Source of the DNA: Bacillus sp. FSL K6-3431
GTDB taxonomy: Bacteria; Bacillota; Bacilli; Bacillales; Bacillaceae_C
Direction: 5' to 3'
DNA length: 64,000 nucleotides
Assembly (NCBI RefSeq): GCF_038002605.1
Contig: NZ_JBBOCT010000001.1
Location: 3,720,001-3,784,000 of the forward strand
A model generated the notes under the pieces. That model searched no databases. It was not told the origin of the DNA and was given only the letters and a program-made list of their open reading frames with translations. Of this stretch, positions 45,416 through 54,506 are shown piece by piece; position 1 is the first letter of the stretch, and each line of letters starts with the position of its first letter. The translations under genes were made by a program, and so were the position numbers.

Positions 45416-46492
45416 ATGAAGAAAAGAGTAGCTGTTCTACGTGGAGACGGAATCGGTAAAGAAGTAACAGATGCGGCAACGGCTGTATTGGCATCCATTG
45501 GCCGTCGCTTTCATCATGAATTTGAGTTAGTGTACGGCTTACTAGGTGGGGAAGCGATTGACCAAGCTGGAGAGCCATTACCTGCTGAAACAATTAAAGT
45601 GTGTGAAGCGAGCGATGCGATCTTGCTTGGTGCAGTTGGTGGCCCTGCATGGGACAATAATCCATCACATCTACGTCCGGAAAAAGGACTTCTTCAAATA
45701 CGTAAGCATTTTGAGTTAAGCGTCAATCTTCGACCTGTGCAAGCATTCAAAAGCTTATTGGCTGTATCTCCGCTAAAAGAAGAAGTAGCCGAAGGTGTAG
45801 ATATGATGATTGTTCGTGAGTTGACTGGTGGCTTATATTTTGGGGAACCAAGTTTTCATGATGATGAAAAAGCTGTTGATTCCTTAGTTTATACACGAGA
45901 GGAAATCGAACGCGTAGTCATTCATGCTTTTGAGTTGGCTAAACTTCGGAGAAATAAATTAACCTCAGTTGATAAGGCGAATGTGCTTGAATCTAGCAAG
46001 CTTTGGAGAAAAATAGTCGAGGAAGTTGCAGTTAAATATCCAGAAGTTGAGTATGAGCATATGCTTGTGGATGCAGCAGCAATGAAATTGATTACTTATC
46101 CAGCAGCGTTTGATGTAATTGTAACAGAGAATATGTTTGGTGATATTTTAAGTGATGAAGCATCTGTTATTACAGGCTCTTTAGGGATGCTACCATCTGC
46201 TAGTCTCCGTGTCGATGGCTTTGGAATGTATGAACCAGTACATGGTTCCGCACCAGATATTGCCGGACAAAATAAAGCAAACCCACTTGGAGCGATATTA
46301 TCAGTAGCAATGATGTTACGAAGCTCGTTAGGTATGATTGAAGAAGCAAATGCAGTGGAAACGGCAGTCAAGAATGTGCTTGAAAACGGCTATTGTACAA
46401 CTGAATTTATTAATATTGGCAGAAATATTTTATCGACAACAGAGATGACAGACAAAATAATCGCTGAAATTAAATCTGAATCAAATATGTGA
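45416..46492 (+). CDS. leuB: 3-isopropylmalate dehydrogenase
   Basis: 358 residues from ATG 45416. Family features: GDGIGKEVTDAA (about 9-20), AVGGPAWD, RELTGGLYFGEP (about 137-148), DKANVLESSKLWR and EHMLVDAAAMKL. The final GSAPDIAGQNKANPLGAILS (about 279-298) is the NAD-binding loop. It oxidatively decarboxylates 3-isopropylmalate. It precedes leuC by 11 bases; AGGTGAAG of leuC overlaps this gap. Confidence 0.97.
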   Translation: MKKRVAVLRGDGIGKEVTDAATAVLASIGRRFHHEFELVYGLLGGEAIDQAGEPLPAETIKVCEASDAILLGAVGGPAWDNNPSHLRPEKGLLQIRKHFELSVNLRPVQAFKSLLAVSPLKEEVAEGVDMMIVRELTGGLYFGEPSFHDDEKAVDSLVYTREEIERVVIHAFELAKLRRNKLTSVDKANVLESSKLWRKIVEEVAVKYPEVEYEHMLVDAAAMKLITYPAAFDVIVTENMFGDILSDEASVITGSLGMLPSASLRVDGFGMYEPVHGSAPDIAGQNKANPLGAILSVAMMLRSSLGMIEEANAVETAVKNVLENGYCTTEFINIGRNILSTTEMTDKIIAEIKSESNM

Positions 46493-46503
46493 GGTGAAGA
46501 AAG

Positions 46504-47919
46504 ATGGGCAAAACAATTATTGAAAAAATATGGGAGAGTCACGTTGTCCACAGAGAAGAAGGTAAGCCTGATTTGCTGTATATCGATCTTCATCTAGTAC
46601 ATGAAGTGACTTCTCCTCAAGCTTTTGAAGGACTTCGGTTGAATGATAGAAAAGTAAGAAGACCGGATTTAACATTTGCTACGATGGATCACAACGTGCC
46701 AACGCGTTTAAATGAGGCAGTAGAAGATCCGATTTCACAAAAGCAAATGACAACATTAGAAAAAAACTGTGCTGAATTTGGCGTACCTTTAGCAGGAATG
46801 GGTCATCCAGATCAAGGGATTGTTCACGTTATTGGTCCAGAACTTGGTTTGACTCAACCAGGTAAAACAATTGTTTGTGGTGATAGCCATACATCGACAC
46901 ATGGTGCGATGGGTGCATTGGCATTTGGAATTGGTACGAGTGAAGTCGAGCATGTACTATCAACACAAACCCTGTGGCAAGCGAAACCGAAAACGATGGA
47001 AGTACAAGTGAATGGAGAATTAGGTCCTGGTGTAACATCAAAAGACTTAATTTTAGCGATAATCGCAAAGTACAGTATTAATATCGGTACTGGTCATATC
47101 TTCGAATTTACAGGCAGTGCCATTAGAAATTTAACGATGGAAGAACGTATGACAGTTTGTAATATGTCGATTGAAGCAGGAGCAAAAGCTGGTTTGATTG
47201 CCCCTGATGAAACAACATTTGCTTATTTGGAAGGTCGTCCACATGTAGCTCAAGGTGAAGAATTCGAACAGTTAAAAGCTGAATGGAGAAAGCTTGCAAC
47301 TGACTCGGATGCCAAGTATGATGCAATGATTGAGATTGATGCATCTGCGATTGAACCTGTTGTTACATGGGGAACGAATCCAGGAATGGGTGTTGGCGTG
47401 AATGGTCAAGTACCACGTCCTGAAGACGCAAAAACAGAAGCTGAAAAAGCGGAGATAGCAAAAGCACTTGAGTATATGGGACTTGAAGGCGGCACAAAAA
47501 TGACCGATATTGATATCCAATATGTGTTCATTGGCTCATGTACGAATTCCCGAATTGAAGACTTACGTGCGGCTTCGAAAATTGTTGCAGGGCAAAAAGT
47601 AAATCCTGGTGTAAATGCCATTATTGTACCTGGGTCACGAACAGTGAAAACAATAGCGGAACAAGAAGGATTGGATCAAATTTTCCTTGATGCTGGTTTT
47701 GAATGGCGTGAAACAGGATGTAGTATGTGTTTAGCAATGAATGCGGACCAAGTACCATCGGGTATGCGCTGTGCATCCACATCGAATCGTAATTTTGAAG
47801 GTCGTCAAGGAAATGGATCACGTACACACTTAGTTAGCCCTGCTATGGCAGCAGCTGCGGCAATCGCCGGTCACTTTGTTGATGTTCGTACGTTTAAACA
47901 AGAGGGGGCGCTTGCATGA
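46504..47919 (+). CDS. leuC: 3-isopropylmalate dehydratase large subunit
   Basis: 471-residue aconitase-family protein. The three cluster-binding cysteines are visible in GSCTNSR (about 346-352) and GCSMCLAMN (about 406-414). MDHNVPT and [20 protein letters not shown] are family blocks. It isomerises 2- to 3-isopropylmalate with LeuD. It overlaps leuD by four bases (ATGA). Confidence 0.97.
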   Translation: MGKTIIEKIWESHVVHREEGKPDLLYIDLHLVHEVTSPQAFEGLRLNDRKVRRPDLTFATMDHNVPTRLNEAVEDPISQKQMTTLEKNCAEFGVPLAGMGHPDQGIVHVIGPELGLTQPGKTIVCGDSHTSTHGAMGALAFGIGTSEVEHVLSTQTLWQAKPKTMEVQVNGELGPGVTSKDLILAIIAKYSINIGTGHIFEFTGSAIRNLTMEERMTVCNMSIEAGAKAGLIAPDETTFAYLEGRPHVAQGEEFEQLKAEWRKLATDSDAKYDAMIEIDASAIEPVVTWGTNPGMGVGVNGQVPRPEDAKTEAEKAEIAKALEYMGLEGGTKMTDIDIQYVFIGSCTNSRIEDLRAASKIVAGQKVNPGVNAIIVPGSRTVKTIAEQEGLDQIFLDAGFEWRETGCSMCLAMNADQVPSGMRCASTSNRNFEGRQGNGSRTHLVSPAMAAAAAIAGHFVDVRTFKQEGALA

Positions 47920-48500
47920 GACCGATTAAAGAAGTAGCGAGTGTATTAGCGCCATTAGATCGTTCTAATGTTGATACAGATCAAATCATTCCTAAACAAT
48001 TTTTAAAGCGCATTGAGCGAACTGGTTTTGGTAGATTCCTATTTTATCATTGGCGTTATGATGACGAGGGTGTAGAAAAAGTAGATTTCGAATTAAATAA
48101 ACCAGAATATGCGAACAGCGAAATCTTAATTGCAAGGGAAAACTTTGGTTGCGGTTCATCACGAGAACATGCACCATGGGCACTTGGAGATTATGGTTTC
48201 CGGGTTGTTATCGCAATGAGCTTTGCCGATATCTTTTTCAATAACTGCTTTAAAAATGGCATCTTGCCCATTCAATTAGCTGAAGCTGATGTGGAAGAGT
48301 TATTGAAAAAGTCTCAAGAAAAGGCACTGAAGATTACCGTTTCATTAGAATCAGAAACAGTTGTCACGGAAGATGGGGATACTTACTCGTTCACTGTTGA
48401 TCCATATCGCCGTCAAATGCTTCTTAATGGATGGGATGAAATTGCATTGACATTGCAATTAGAAGCTGAGATTACAAAGTATGAGAAATCATTATCATAA
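47916..48500 (+). CDS. leuD: 3-isopropylmalate dehydratase small subunit
   Basis: 194-residue swivel-domain partner of Leu[16 protein letters not shown] (about 19-33) and [15 protein letters not shown] (about 69-83) are the substrate-binding blocks. It starts at ATG 47916, coupled to leuC by a four-base overlap. It ends the branched-chain block just before a strong bidirectional terminator. Confidence 0.97.
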   Translation: MRPIKEVASVLAPLDRSNVDTDQIIPKQFLKRIERTGFGRFLFYHWRYDDEGVEKVDFELNKPEYANSEILIARENFGCGSSREHAPWALGDYGFRVVIAMSFADIFFNNCFKNGILPIQLAEADVEELLKKSQEKALKITVSLESETVVTEDGDTYSFTVDPYRRQMLLNGWDEIALTLQLEAEITKYEKSLS

Positions 48501-48505
48501 TAATT

Positions 48506-48549
48506 AAAACGACTTGCGTTGGATGTAATCCAAGCAAGTCGTTTTCTTA
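48506..48549. terminator. bidirectional terminator after leuD
   Basis: AAAACGACTTGC (48506-48517) and GCAAGTCGTTTT (48534-48545), extended by TTGGAT/ATCCAA around a three-base loop: an 18-bp near-perfect stem between convergent genes. Confidence 0.92.
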
Positions 48550-48550
48550 T

Positions 48551-49234
48551 CTAAACAGTTGCTCTTCGAATTAGTAAAAAGGATGCAACAAGAAAGAAAA
48601 CAATAAAAGGGAGGAGCCAAAGAGCTAATTGCACTGCCGTATGGATTGTAAACCACTGGAAAATGTCATACCAGACTTGGTAGTGAGTAAATAATAAGAG
48701 AATGACGCCCCCAAGTAGCAAGGTAGAAATAGAGAGGATGAGCATTCCTTTTCCACCAAAGCGACGTACAAAGCTGGAAATTGTAAATCCAGAGAAAAAC
48801 AGGAAAGCTAATAAGATGATATAAATAATTATTTGTTGTAATGCGTTACCATCATTTACGTAAGGAAAGTGGAAAAAATGTAAACCGGTACCCCACCCGC
48901 TCGTATTATTTTCAATAAGGGCGAATACATAAATAAGCACTCCAATTCCAATACTTGCTAAAACCCCCATTAGTGAAGTTCCGATAAAAAAGTCTTTTCT
49001 ACGTACGGACATCCCAAGAGCGAATGGAAAGGTCTGAGAAACAGTGATAATTCCAGCTACGAATATATAGATGAAAATGGAGGATACACCGCCTGTATAT
49101 ATCTTTACACTATTAACGAAATAGCTAACAGTTAGATTTACTAGAAAACTTGAGAACAGAATCAATGCGGGAATATAGATCCATGACCACTTATCTATGC
49201 TGTGTATTTTTAACACACTTTGAACACTCTTCAT
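48551..49234 (-). CDS. ABC transporter permease (ABC-2 type)
   Basis: 227 residues, very hydrophobic, with six helices (for example IYIPALILFSSFLVNLTVSYF, IFIYIFVAGIITVSQ, IIIYIILLAFLFFSGFTI, LALWLLPFIVFFLVASFLL). It overlaps the ATP-binding protein gene by four bases. With the GntR regulator and ATPase it forms a Ytr-like unit (YtrA-type regulator plus ABC), often linked to cell-wall antibiotic stress. I do not recognise the exact family or substrate. Confidence 0.75.
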   Translation of the reverse strand: MKSVQSVLKIHSIDKWSWIYIPALILFSSFLVNLTVSYFVNSVKIYTGGVSSIFIYIFVAGIITVSQTFPFALGMSVRRKDFFIGTSLMGVLASIGIGVLIYVFALIENNTSGWGTGLHFFHFPYVNDGNALQQIIIYIILLAFLFFSGFTISSFVRRFGGKGMLILSISTLLLGGVILLLFTHYQVWYDIFQWFTIHTAVQLALWLLPFIVFFLVASFLLIRRATV

Positions 49235-50130
49235 TTAGCGATCGCTCCTTTATGTTCTGATTTTCCGTTCGTTAAATGGACAATGAGCTGTTGTAGCGAA
49301 ACAGGGGTAATCTCCAGTCCATTTGCTGCTGCCTGTTTTTGTTCTAAACTATTATTATGCTGAATGACTGTAGCAGAAAGCAATCCGCCGAATGGTTCAC
49401 GGTGCACCGTTTCTTTTCCAGCTAGAAAAGCTTCCATTTTTGTGACCTGCCCAGTGACTGTATACGCCATTCCTCTTAATTCTTCTGCCTCTTGATTAAT
49501 AATCAATTTTCCATTATCAATGACTAAAATATGCTCAAGCAAATTACTTACCTCATCAATTAAATGCGTGGAAAGAATGACTGTTCGTGGATGTTCTGCA
49601 TAATCTTCCATCAACTTATCGTAAAATATTCCCCGTGCGACTGCATCAAGCCCTAAATAAGGTTCATCGAAAATAGTAAGTGGTGCCCGACTTGCAAGGC
49701 CGATAATAATCCCGACTGCAGAGAGCATTCCGCGGGAGAGTTTTTTTATCCTGCATTTTAATGGTAAATTAAAATCCTTTATTAAGATGTGAGCGAATTC
49801 AGTATCCCAATTTGGAAATATTACTTTTGAAACCTCTAACACATCAATGACGCGAAAATTATCAGGATATTTCTGACCTTCTTTTATAAAACATATTTGA
49901 CTAAGGGCTTTGGTGTTTTCATACGGACTTTCACCAAATACTTTCAAATCTCCAGTTGTAGGAAATATTTGTGCAGAAATCATGTTCATGAGCGTAGTTT
50001 TTCCTGCACCGTTTCTGCCAAGCAATCCATATATTTTATTTTCTTCAATCGAAAAACTAACATTTTGGACAGCTTTAAATTCACCGTAGACTTTCTCTAA
50101 CTGAGTTATTTCAACTATGTTTTTCATCAT
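49231..50130 (-). CDS. ABC transporter ATP-binding protein
   Basis: 299 residues from ATG 50130, seven bases after GAGAGGGG. Walker A GRNGAGKTT (about 39-47), Q-loop region CFIKEGQKYPDN, a degenerate signature LSRGMLSAVG (about 132-141), Walker B LTIFDEP, H-switch STHLIDE. The C-terminal 80 residues are a variable regulatory part. It is coupled to the GntR gene upstream (four-base overlap) and to the permease downstream. Similar to YtrB-type ATPases induced by cell-envelope-active antibiotics in B. subtilis; function is inferred from arrangement only. Confidence 0.85.
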   Translation of the reverse strand: MMKNIVEITQLEKVYGEFKAVQNVSFSIEENKIYGLLGRNGAGKTTLMNMISAQIFPTTGDLKVFGESPYENTKALSQICFIKEGQKYPDNFRVIDVLEVSKVIFPNWDTEFAHILIKDFNLPLKCRIKKLSRGMLSAVGIIIGLASRAPLTIFDEPYLGLDAVARGIFYDKLMEDYAEHPRTVILSTHLIDEVSNLLEHILVIDNGKLIINQEAEELRGMAYTVTGQVTKMEAFLAGKETVHREPFGGLLSATVIQHNNSLEQKQAAANGLEITPVSLQQLIVHLTNGKSEHKGAIAK

Positions 50131-50495
50131 CTCTTATCCCCTCTCCGAATCATATCTGTCAGTTGGTCAGCGGTAATTCCAAGTTTTTCAGCCTCTTGCA
50201 TCATTGTAATGATATATTGTTCGAAAAATAATTCTTTTCTTTTCTCCATTACTTTTACACGTGCACCTTCCGCTACGAACATCCCGATCCCTCGCTTTTT
50301 ATATAAAATGCCTTCATCTACTAATAGATTGACGCCTTTTGCCGCTGTGGCAGGATTAATTTTATAAAAGGCAGCGAACTGATTCGTTGAAGGAACCTGT
50401 GTTTCCTCAGGTAGCCCTCCTTCAATAATGTCATCTTCTATACGTTCTGCGATTTGAATGAAAATCGGACGCCCATCATCAATTAATTGTTTCAA
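50127..50495 (-). CDS. GntR-family regulator (YtrA type)
   Basis: 122 residues from TTG 50495, preceded by GGTGGTG. The winged helix (about 10-75) reads PIFIQIAERIEDDIIEG, then PSTNQFAAFYKINPATAAKGVNLLVDEGILYKKRGIGMFV. A short C-terminal helical tail (about 80-122) replaces a ligand-binding domain, which defines the YtrA subfamily. It is the first gene of its ABC operon and probably represses it through the palindrome at 50512-50537. Confidence 0.92.
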   Translation of the reverse strand: MKQLIDDGRPIFIQIAERIEDDIIEGGLPEETQVPSTNQFAAFYKINPATAAKGVNLLVDEGILYKKRGIGMFVAEGARVKVMEKRKELFFEQYIITMMQEAEKLGITADQLTDMIRRGDKR

Positions 50496-50511
50496 TGCTT
50501 CACCACCATGT

Positions 50512-50537
50512 TGGTTAGTTACTTATGTAATTAACCA
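50512..50537. promoter_or_regulatory. operator palindrome of the GntR-ABC operon
   Basis: TGGTTAGTTAC-TTAT-GTAATTAACCA: 11-base arms with one mismatch, 17 bases upstream of the GntR start codon. The position fits autorepression. Confidence 0.65.
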
Positions 50538-50660
50538 TATAACGAATAGAGAAAGAAGTCAATCATTATTTAGAAAAAAAGATCAAATGGGTTGGAAGGA
50601 GGAGAATGTAATGAAGTGATAGAAATGGTAGTAAAGGATGTACAGTGGAGGAGAATACGT

Positions 50661-51422
50661 ATGCTGACAAAAGAAAAGCTTAAGCAAGCGTTTAAGGGAA
50701 TGGGAATAAAAGAAGGAATGGTACTTGCTGTTCATACATCACTAGGAAGTGTTGGTTACATTGAAGGTGGGCCAATAATAGTGATAGAAAGTTTATTAAA
50801 GATTTTAGGAGACGATGGTACATTAGTTATGCCATCTATGACGAGTGGTGAGGAAGTTTTTGATCCTAAAAAGACACCTACTGATGAGATGGGGATTGTA
50901 GCAGAAACATTTTGGAAAATGCCTTTAGTGAAGAGAAGTTCACATCCGAATAGCTCTTTTGCTGCTAAAGGAAAATACGCTGAGGAAATAATATCAGAAC
51001 AACCCTTAGATGATCCTGAAGGTATTAAAAGCCCGATTGGAAAGGTTTTTCAGCTGAATGGAAGTATTCTATTACTTGGTGTTTCTCACAGTGCCAATAC
51101 GATGATCCATCTGGCCGAATCATTAAGCAATGTTCCATATAGAATTGCCTCCGATATGCCCGTTCTTAGAGATGGGAAGGTAGAAAAAGTCTCCGTTCCG
51201 CTAATCAATCATTGCTGTCAAAACTTTAATAAAATAGAACCATTACTCAAAAGTAGCAACCTACTATCCATCCACCAGATCGGAAATGGTATGGCCCAAT
51301 TAATGAAGGCTAAAGATGTAGTTGAAACTGCTTGTGAACAACTAAATAAGAATAGGTATTACTTTCTTTGCGAAAGCGACTGTGACGAATGTATGCAAGC
51401 GAGAGCATATGTCGCTAATTAA
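50661..51422 (+). CDS. aminoglycoside N3-acetyltransferase family protein (AAC(3)/YokD-like)
   Basis: 253 residues from ATG 50661, behind GGAGGAG; the longer frame from 50592 has no such site. AAC(3)-fold signatures are VLAVHTSLGSVGYIEGGP (about 21-38), TLVMPSMTS, HPNSSFAAKG (about 101-110) and LLLGVSHSANTMIHLAE (about 141-157). Members transfer acetyl from acetyl-CoA to the 3-amino group of aminoglycosides, but many chromosomal relatives (YokD, FrbF) act on other amines. A C-terminal CESDCDEC cluster is unusual. Monocistronic. Resistance cannot be inferred from sequence alone. Confidence 0.85.
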   Translation: MLTKEKLKQAFKGMGIKEGMVLAVHTSLGSVGYIEGGPIIVIESLLKILGDDGTLVMPSMTSGEEVFDPKKTPTDEMGIVAETFWKMPLVKRSSHPNSSFAAKGKYAEEIISEQPLDDPEGIKSPIGKVFQLNGSILLLGVSHSANTMIHLAESLSNVPYRIASDMPVLRDGKVEKVSVPLINHCCQNFNKIEPLLKSSNLLSIHQIGNGMAQLMKAKDVVETACEQLNKNRYYFLCESDCDECMQARAYVAN

Positions 51423-51502
51423 TGAGTAATCTACTATTCATACTCCGTTCATATTCACTTCCTACAATAAGGGAAGAAAAGAAATAGGAGGAGATGAATC
51501 GT

Positions 51503-53713
51503 ATGTTACGTCCATTCCAAAGACTTGCTAAATATTCTAGTAGCTCAAAAGGTGCGAAGATCGTGATAACGGCTTGGCTTATCGCTGTTGTACTTCTGAG
51601 TGCACTAGCCCCATCGGCGAAAGAATATGATGGTAATAGTAAAGAGGGCAGTGTAAAAGGGGACACACCTTCAGAATTCGCTGCCCAAGTATTAAAAGAA
51701 GAGTATCCCTCGAATGAAGGGTTAACAGCTCTACTTGTTTTCCATCGTGATAAGACGATTACAGAACAAGATAGAGAAAAAATTACAAAGTTAAGTGAAT
51801 GGCTTGCATCAGACCAAAAGCCAGAATATATTTCTAGCGCACTACCATATCACCAATTTCCCGCTTCTGTACAAGACCAAATGTTTTCAGAAGATGGTAC
51901 AACATTATTGTTTAATTTGTCATTACAGGCTGACTTAGATTCAGGCCTTGCAAATGAGACGATGGAAAAAATCAGGGAACAGGTAAAAGCGATTGGTATC
52001 GATGATGGTATGCAATTTGAAATTACTGGTCCTGCTGGGATCTCTGCCGATACCACTCTATTGTTTAGGAATGCTGACTTTGTCTTAATGTTGGCGACGA
52101 TTGTTTTGATATTCATTATTTTAATCATTATTTATCGTTCGCCATTACTAGCGATTACACCTCTGATCATCGCCGGGATTGTATATGGAGTGGTTGATAG
52201 AGTACTAGGACTGGCTGGTAAAAATGAATGGTTCGCTGTTGATAGTTCAGCAGTTTCTATTATGCTCGTATTATTGTTTGCTGTCTTAACCGATTATAGC
52301 CTCTTTATCTTTTCCCGTTACAGGGAGGAATTAAGGAAGCAAGCATCGAAATATGGTTCAATGGAAGAGGCAATGCATCACGTATCTGAACCGATTACGT
52401 TTAGCGGTGGGACGGTATTCTTGGCGATGCTGACATTATTCGTCACTGTATTTGAGCCATACAACCATTTTGCTCCAGTGTTTTCGGTTGCAGTAATCGT
52501 AATTTTACTTGCTGGCTTAACGCTAATCCCAAGCATCTTTGCTTTAATGGGAAGAAAAGCATTCTGGCCATTTGTTCCGAAGGTTGAAAAGGATGCAAAA
52601 CACAAGGTTGGTGTATGGTCGAAAATAAGTAAGCAAGTAATGAAAAGACCTGCATTATTAGCTGGTAGCTTACTAATAGTCTTGCTAATTGGTGCCTTTA
52701 ATTTTACATCAGTAAAGTATTCCTTTAACTTGTTGAACTCATTTCCAGAGGATATCTCATCACGTCAAGGATTTGAACTATTAGAAGAGCATTATCCAGC
52801 TGGTCAATTGGCACCTTTGACAGTGATTTTACAAAAGGAAAAAGAAATAGATGTGAATGAAGCATTTTTACAAAAAGTAAAAGAGTTGAAGGAAGATTTA
52901 GAGGGGAAAAGCGGTATCAGTTCCGTAACAACTGCTATTCCGGATGATGCAAATGAACTTCCGCGTAATTTTTTAGCGGAGTCGAAAAAGGCAGTACGTC
53001 TTCAAGTTATATTGGACGATAATCCATATGAACAGGATGCGTTAGATACGGTTCAGAAGCTCCGTGATTCAGAAGAAGAACTAATCAAGAACAGTGGTTT
53101 TTCAATAAACGATTACGAGCTTCAATATGCTGGTCAAACAGCACAGCAGCTTGATGTAAAGCAAATGAACCAGCGTGATATGATTATCTTATTTTCACTT
53201 GTAACAGTGTTGCTGACTGTTATCCTTGGATTCCAAACGAAGTCAGTGCTCATGCCAATTTTGATGATGTCAACAATCCTATTATCATACTTCGCATCAT
53301 TAGGATTTGGTTGGTGGATTTTCAAACATCTGATGGGCTTTGACGCAATTAGTTATCGATTACCTGTATACACTTTTGTCTTCATGGTCGCACTTGGAAT
53401 TGATTATAATATCATGCTCGTTTCACGAATTAGAGAAGAAGCAAGAATACATCCGTGGAAAGAAGCAGTTGGCCGTGGCGTTGCTTTAACAGGAGGCGTC
53501 ATATCATCAGCAGGATTGATATTAGCAGCGACATTTGCGGTCCTTATGACACAGCCTTTGCAAGAACTCTTTTTATTCGGCTTCACAATGGCCTTGGGAA
53601 TTTTACTTGATACATTCCTGATAAGGGGGATCTTCCTACCAGCGATTTTAATATTGACGCATAAAAAGGATGAAAAAACTAAACTAAGCACACAAACAGA
53701 ATGGAAAGCATGA
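51503..53713 (+). CDS. MMPL/RND-family transporter
   Basis: 736 residues from ATG 51503, nine bases after AGGAGG; ATG 51494 is too close. Topology is classic for MMPL: helix 1 (about 22-40), a large extracellular loop (about 45-195), five helices (about 197-345), a second helix near 385, a second loop (about 405-555) and five more helices to about 720. The two halves contain the paired charged motifs of proton-driven RND pumps (VLLFAVLTDYSLFIFSRYREE and MVALGIDYNIMLVSRIREEA). The substrate is unknown; relatives export lipids or lipophilic drugs. A strong terminator follows. Confidence 0.92.
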   Translation: MLRPFQRLAKYSSSSKGAKIVITAWLIAVVLLSALAPSAKEYDGNSKEGSVKGDTPSEFAAQVLKEEYPSNEGLTALLVFHRDKTITEQDREKITKLSEWLASDQKPEYISSALPYHQFPASVQDQMFSEDGTTLLFNLSLQADLDSGLANETMEKIREQVKAIGIDDGMQFEITGPAGISADTTLLFRNADFVLMLATIVLIFIILIIIYRSPLLAITPLIIAGIVYGVVDRVLGLAGKNEWFAVDSSAVSIMLVLLFAVLTDYSLFIFSRYREELRKQASKYGSMEEAMHHVSEPITFSGGTVFLAMLTLFVTVFEPYNHFAPVFSVAVIVILLAGLTLIPSIFALMGRKAFWPFVPKVEKDAKHKVGVWSKISKQVMKRPALLAGSLLIVLLIGAFNFTSVKYSFNLLNSFPEDISSRQGFELLEEHYPAGQLAPLTVILQKEKEIDVNEAFLQKVKELKEDLEGKSGISSVTTAIPDDANELPRNFLAESKKAVRLQVILDDNPYEQDALDTVQKLRDSEEELIKNSGFSINDYELQYAGQTAQQLDVKQMNQRDMIILFSLVTVLLTVILGFQTKSVLMPILMMSTILLSYFASLGFGWWIFKHLMGFDAISYRLPVYTFVFMVALGIDYNIMLVSRIREEARIHPWKEAVGRGVALTGGVISSAGLILAATFAVLMTQPLQELFLFGFTMALGILLDTFLIRGIFLPAILILTHKKDEKTKLSTQTEWKA

Positions 53714-53737
53714 CCCTTTGATATATTATTCAGTTAG

Positions 53738-53775
53738 ATGCGTTTTGAATGCTTACATTCAAAACGCATTTATTT
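53738..53775 (+). terminator. intrinsic terminator after the MMPL gene
   Basis: ATGCGTTTTGAATG (53738-53751) and CATTCAAAACGCAT (53756-53769): a perfect 14-bp stem with a four-base loop followed by T-rich sequence. Confidence 0.9.
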
Positions 53776-53825
53776 TTGATTTCATTAGCGGCAGTAAGGT
53801 AAAGTAAATAGAAGGAGTGATCGTG

Positions 53826-54506
53826 ATGCAAACACATATATTGGTTACGGATGACGACCCACATATTCGTGAATTACTGCGCTTTTATCTGCAACAAGAG
53901 CGCTATATAGTTATCGAGGCTGAAGATGGTCTACAGGCCTCGGCACTGCTTGAAACAGAGCAAGTTCACTTGGCTGTTGTCGATGTGATGATGCCTGAAA
54001 AAAATGGCTGGGAACTTTGTGAAGAAATTCGTAAATATTATGATATTCCCGTCATATTACTAACTGCAAAAGGCGAGATGGAGGATAAAGCAAAAGGATT
54101 TTTATCGGGAACCGATGATTATATGGTCAAACCATTTGAGCCGGAAGAATTACTTTTCAGAATCCGCGCATTGCTTAGACGTTACCAAATAGTTTCTGAA
54201 AATATTATCACGATGGGAAGTACTGTAATTGATCGCAATAATTATCAAGTAAAAGTGGGAGAGCAGCACTTTACATTGCCGCTGAAGGAATTCGAATTAC
54301 TCTCTCAGCTTGCTAGCCAGCCGGATCGGACATATACCCGGGATCAGCTCTTACAACTTGTGTGGGGTAATGATTTCGAAGGTGATAGTAGAACGATTGA
54401 TGTTCATATAAAAAGACTAAGAGAACGATTCCGTAGCCTAACAGAAGACTTTCAGATCGTCACAATTAGAGGACTTGGCTATAAACTTGTGGTAAATGGA
54501 AAATGA
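53826..54506 (+). CDS. OmpR-family response regulator
   Basis: 226 residues from ATG 53826, eight bases after GAAGGAG. The receiver domain (about 1-115) has DDD (9-11), phospho-acceptor in AVVDVMMPEKNGWE (Asp at about 53), and Lys in YMVKPFEPEE. The winged-helix output domain (about 125-225) has LPLKEFELLSQLASQPDRTYTRDQLLQLVWG and RTIDVHIKRLRERF. It is coupled to the kinase gene by a four-base overlap. Similar to HssR/YkoG-like regulators; the target is unknown, possibly the adjacent MMPL pump. Confidence 0.95.
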   Translation: MQTHILVTDDDPHIRELLRFYLQQERYIVIEAEDGLQASALLETEQVHLAVVDVMMPEKNGWELCEEIRKYYDIPVILLTAKGEMEDKAKGFLSGTDDYMVKPFEPEELLFRIRALLRRYQIVSENIITMGSTVIDRNNYQVKVGEQHFTLPLKEFELLSQLASQPDRTYTRDQLLQLVWGNDFEGDSRTIDVHIKRLRERFRSLTEDFQIVTIRGLGYKLVVNGK

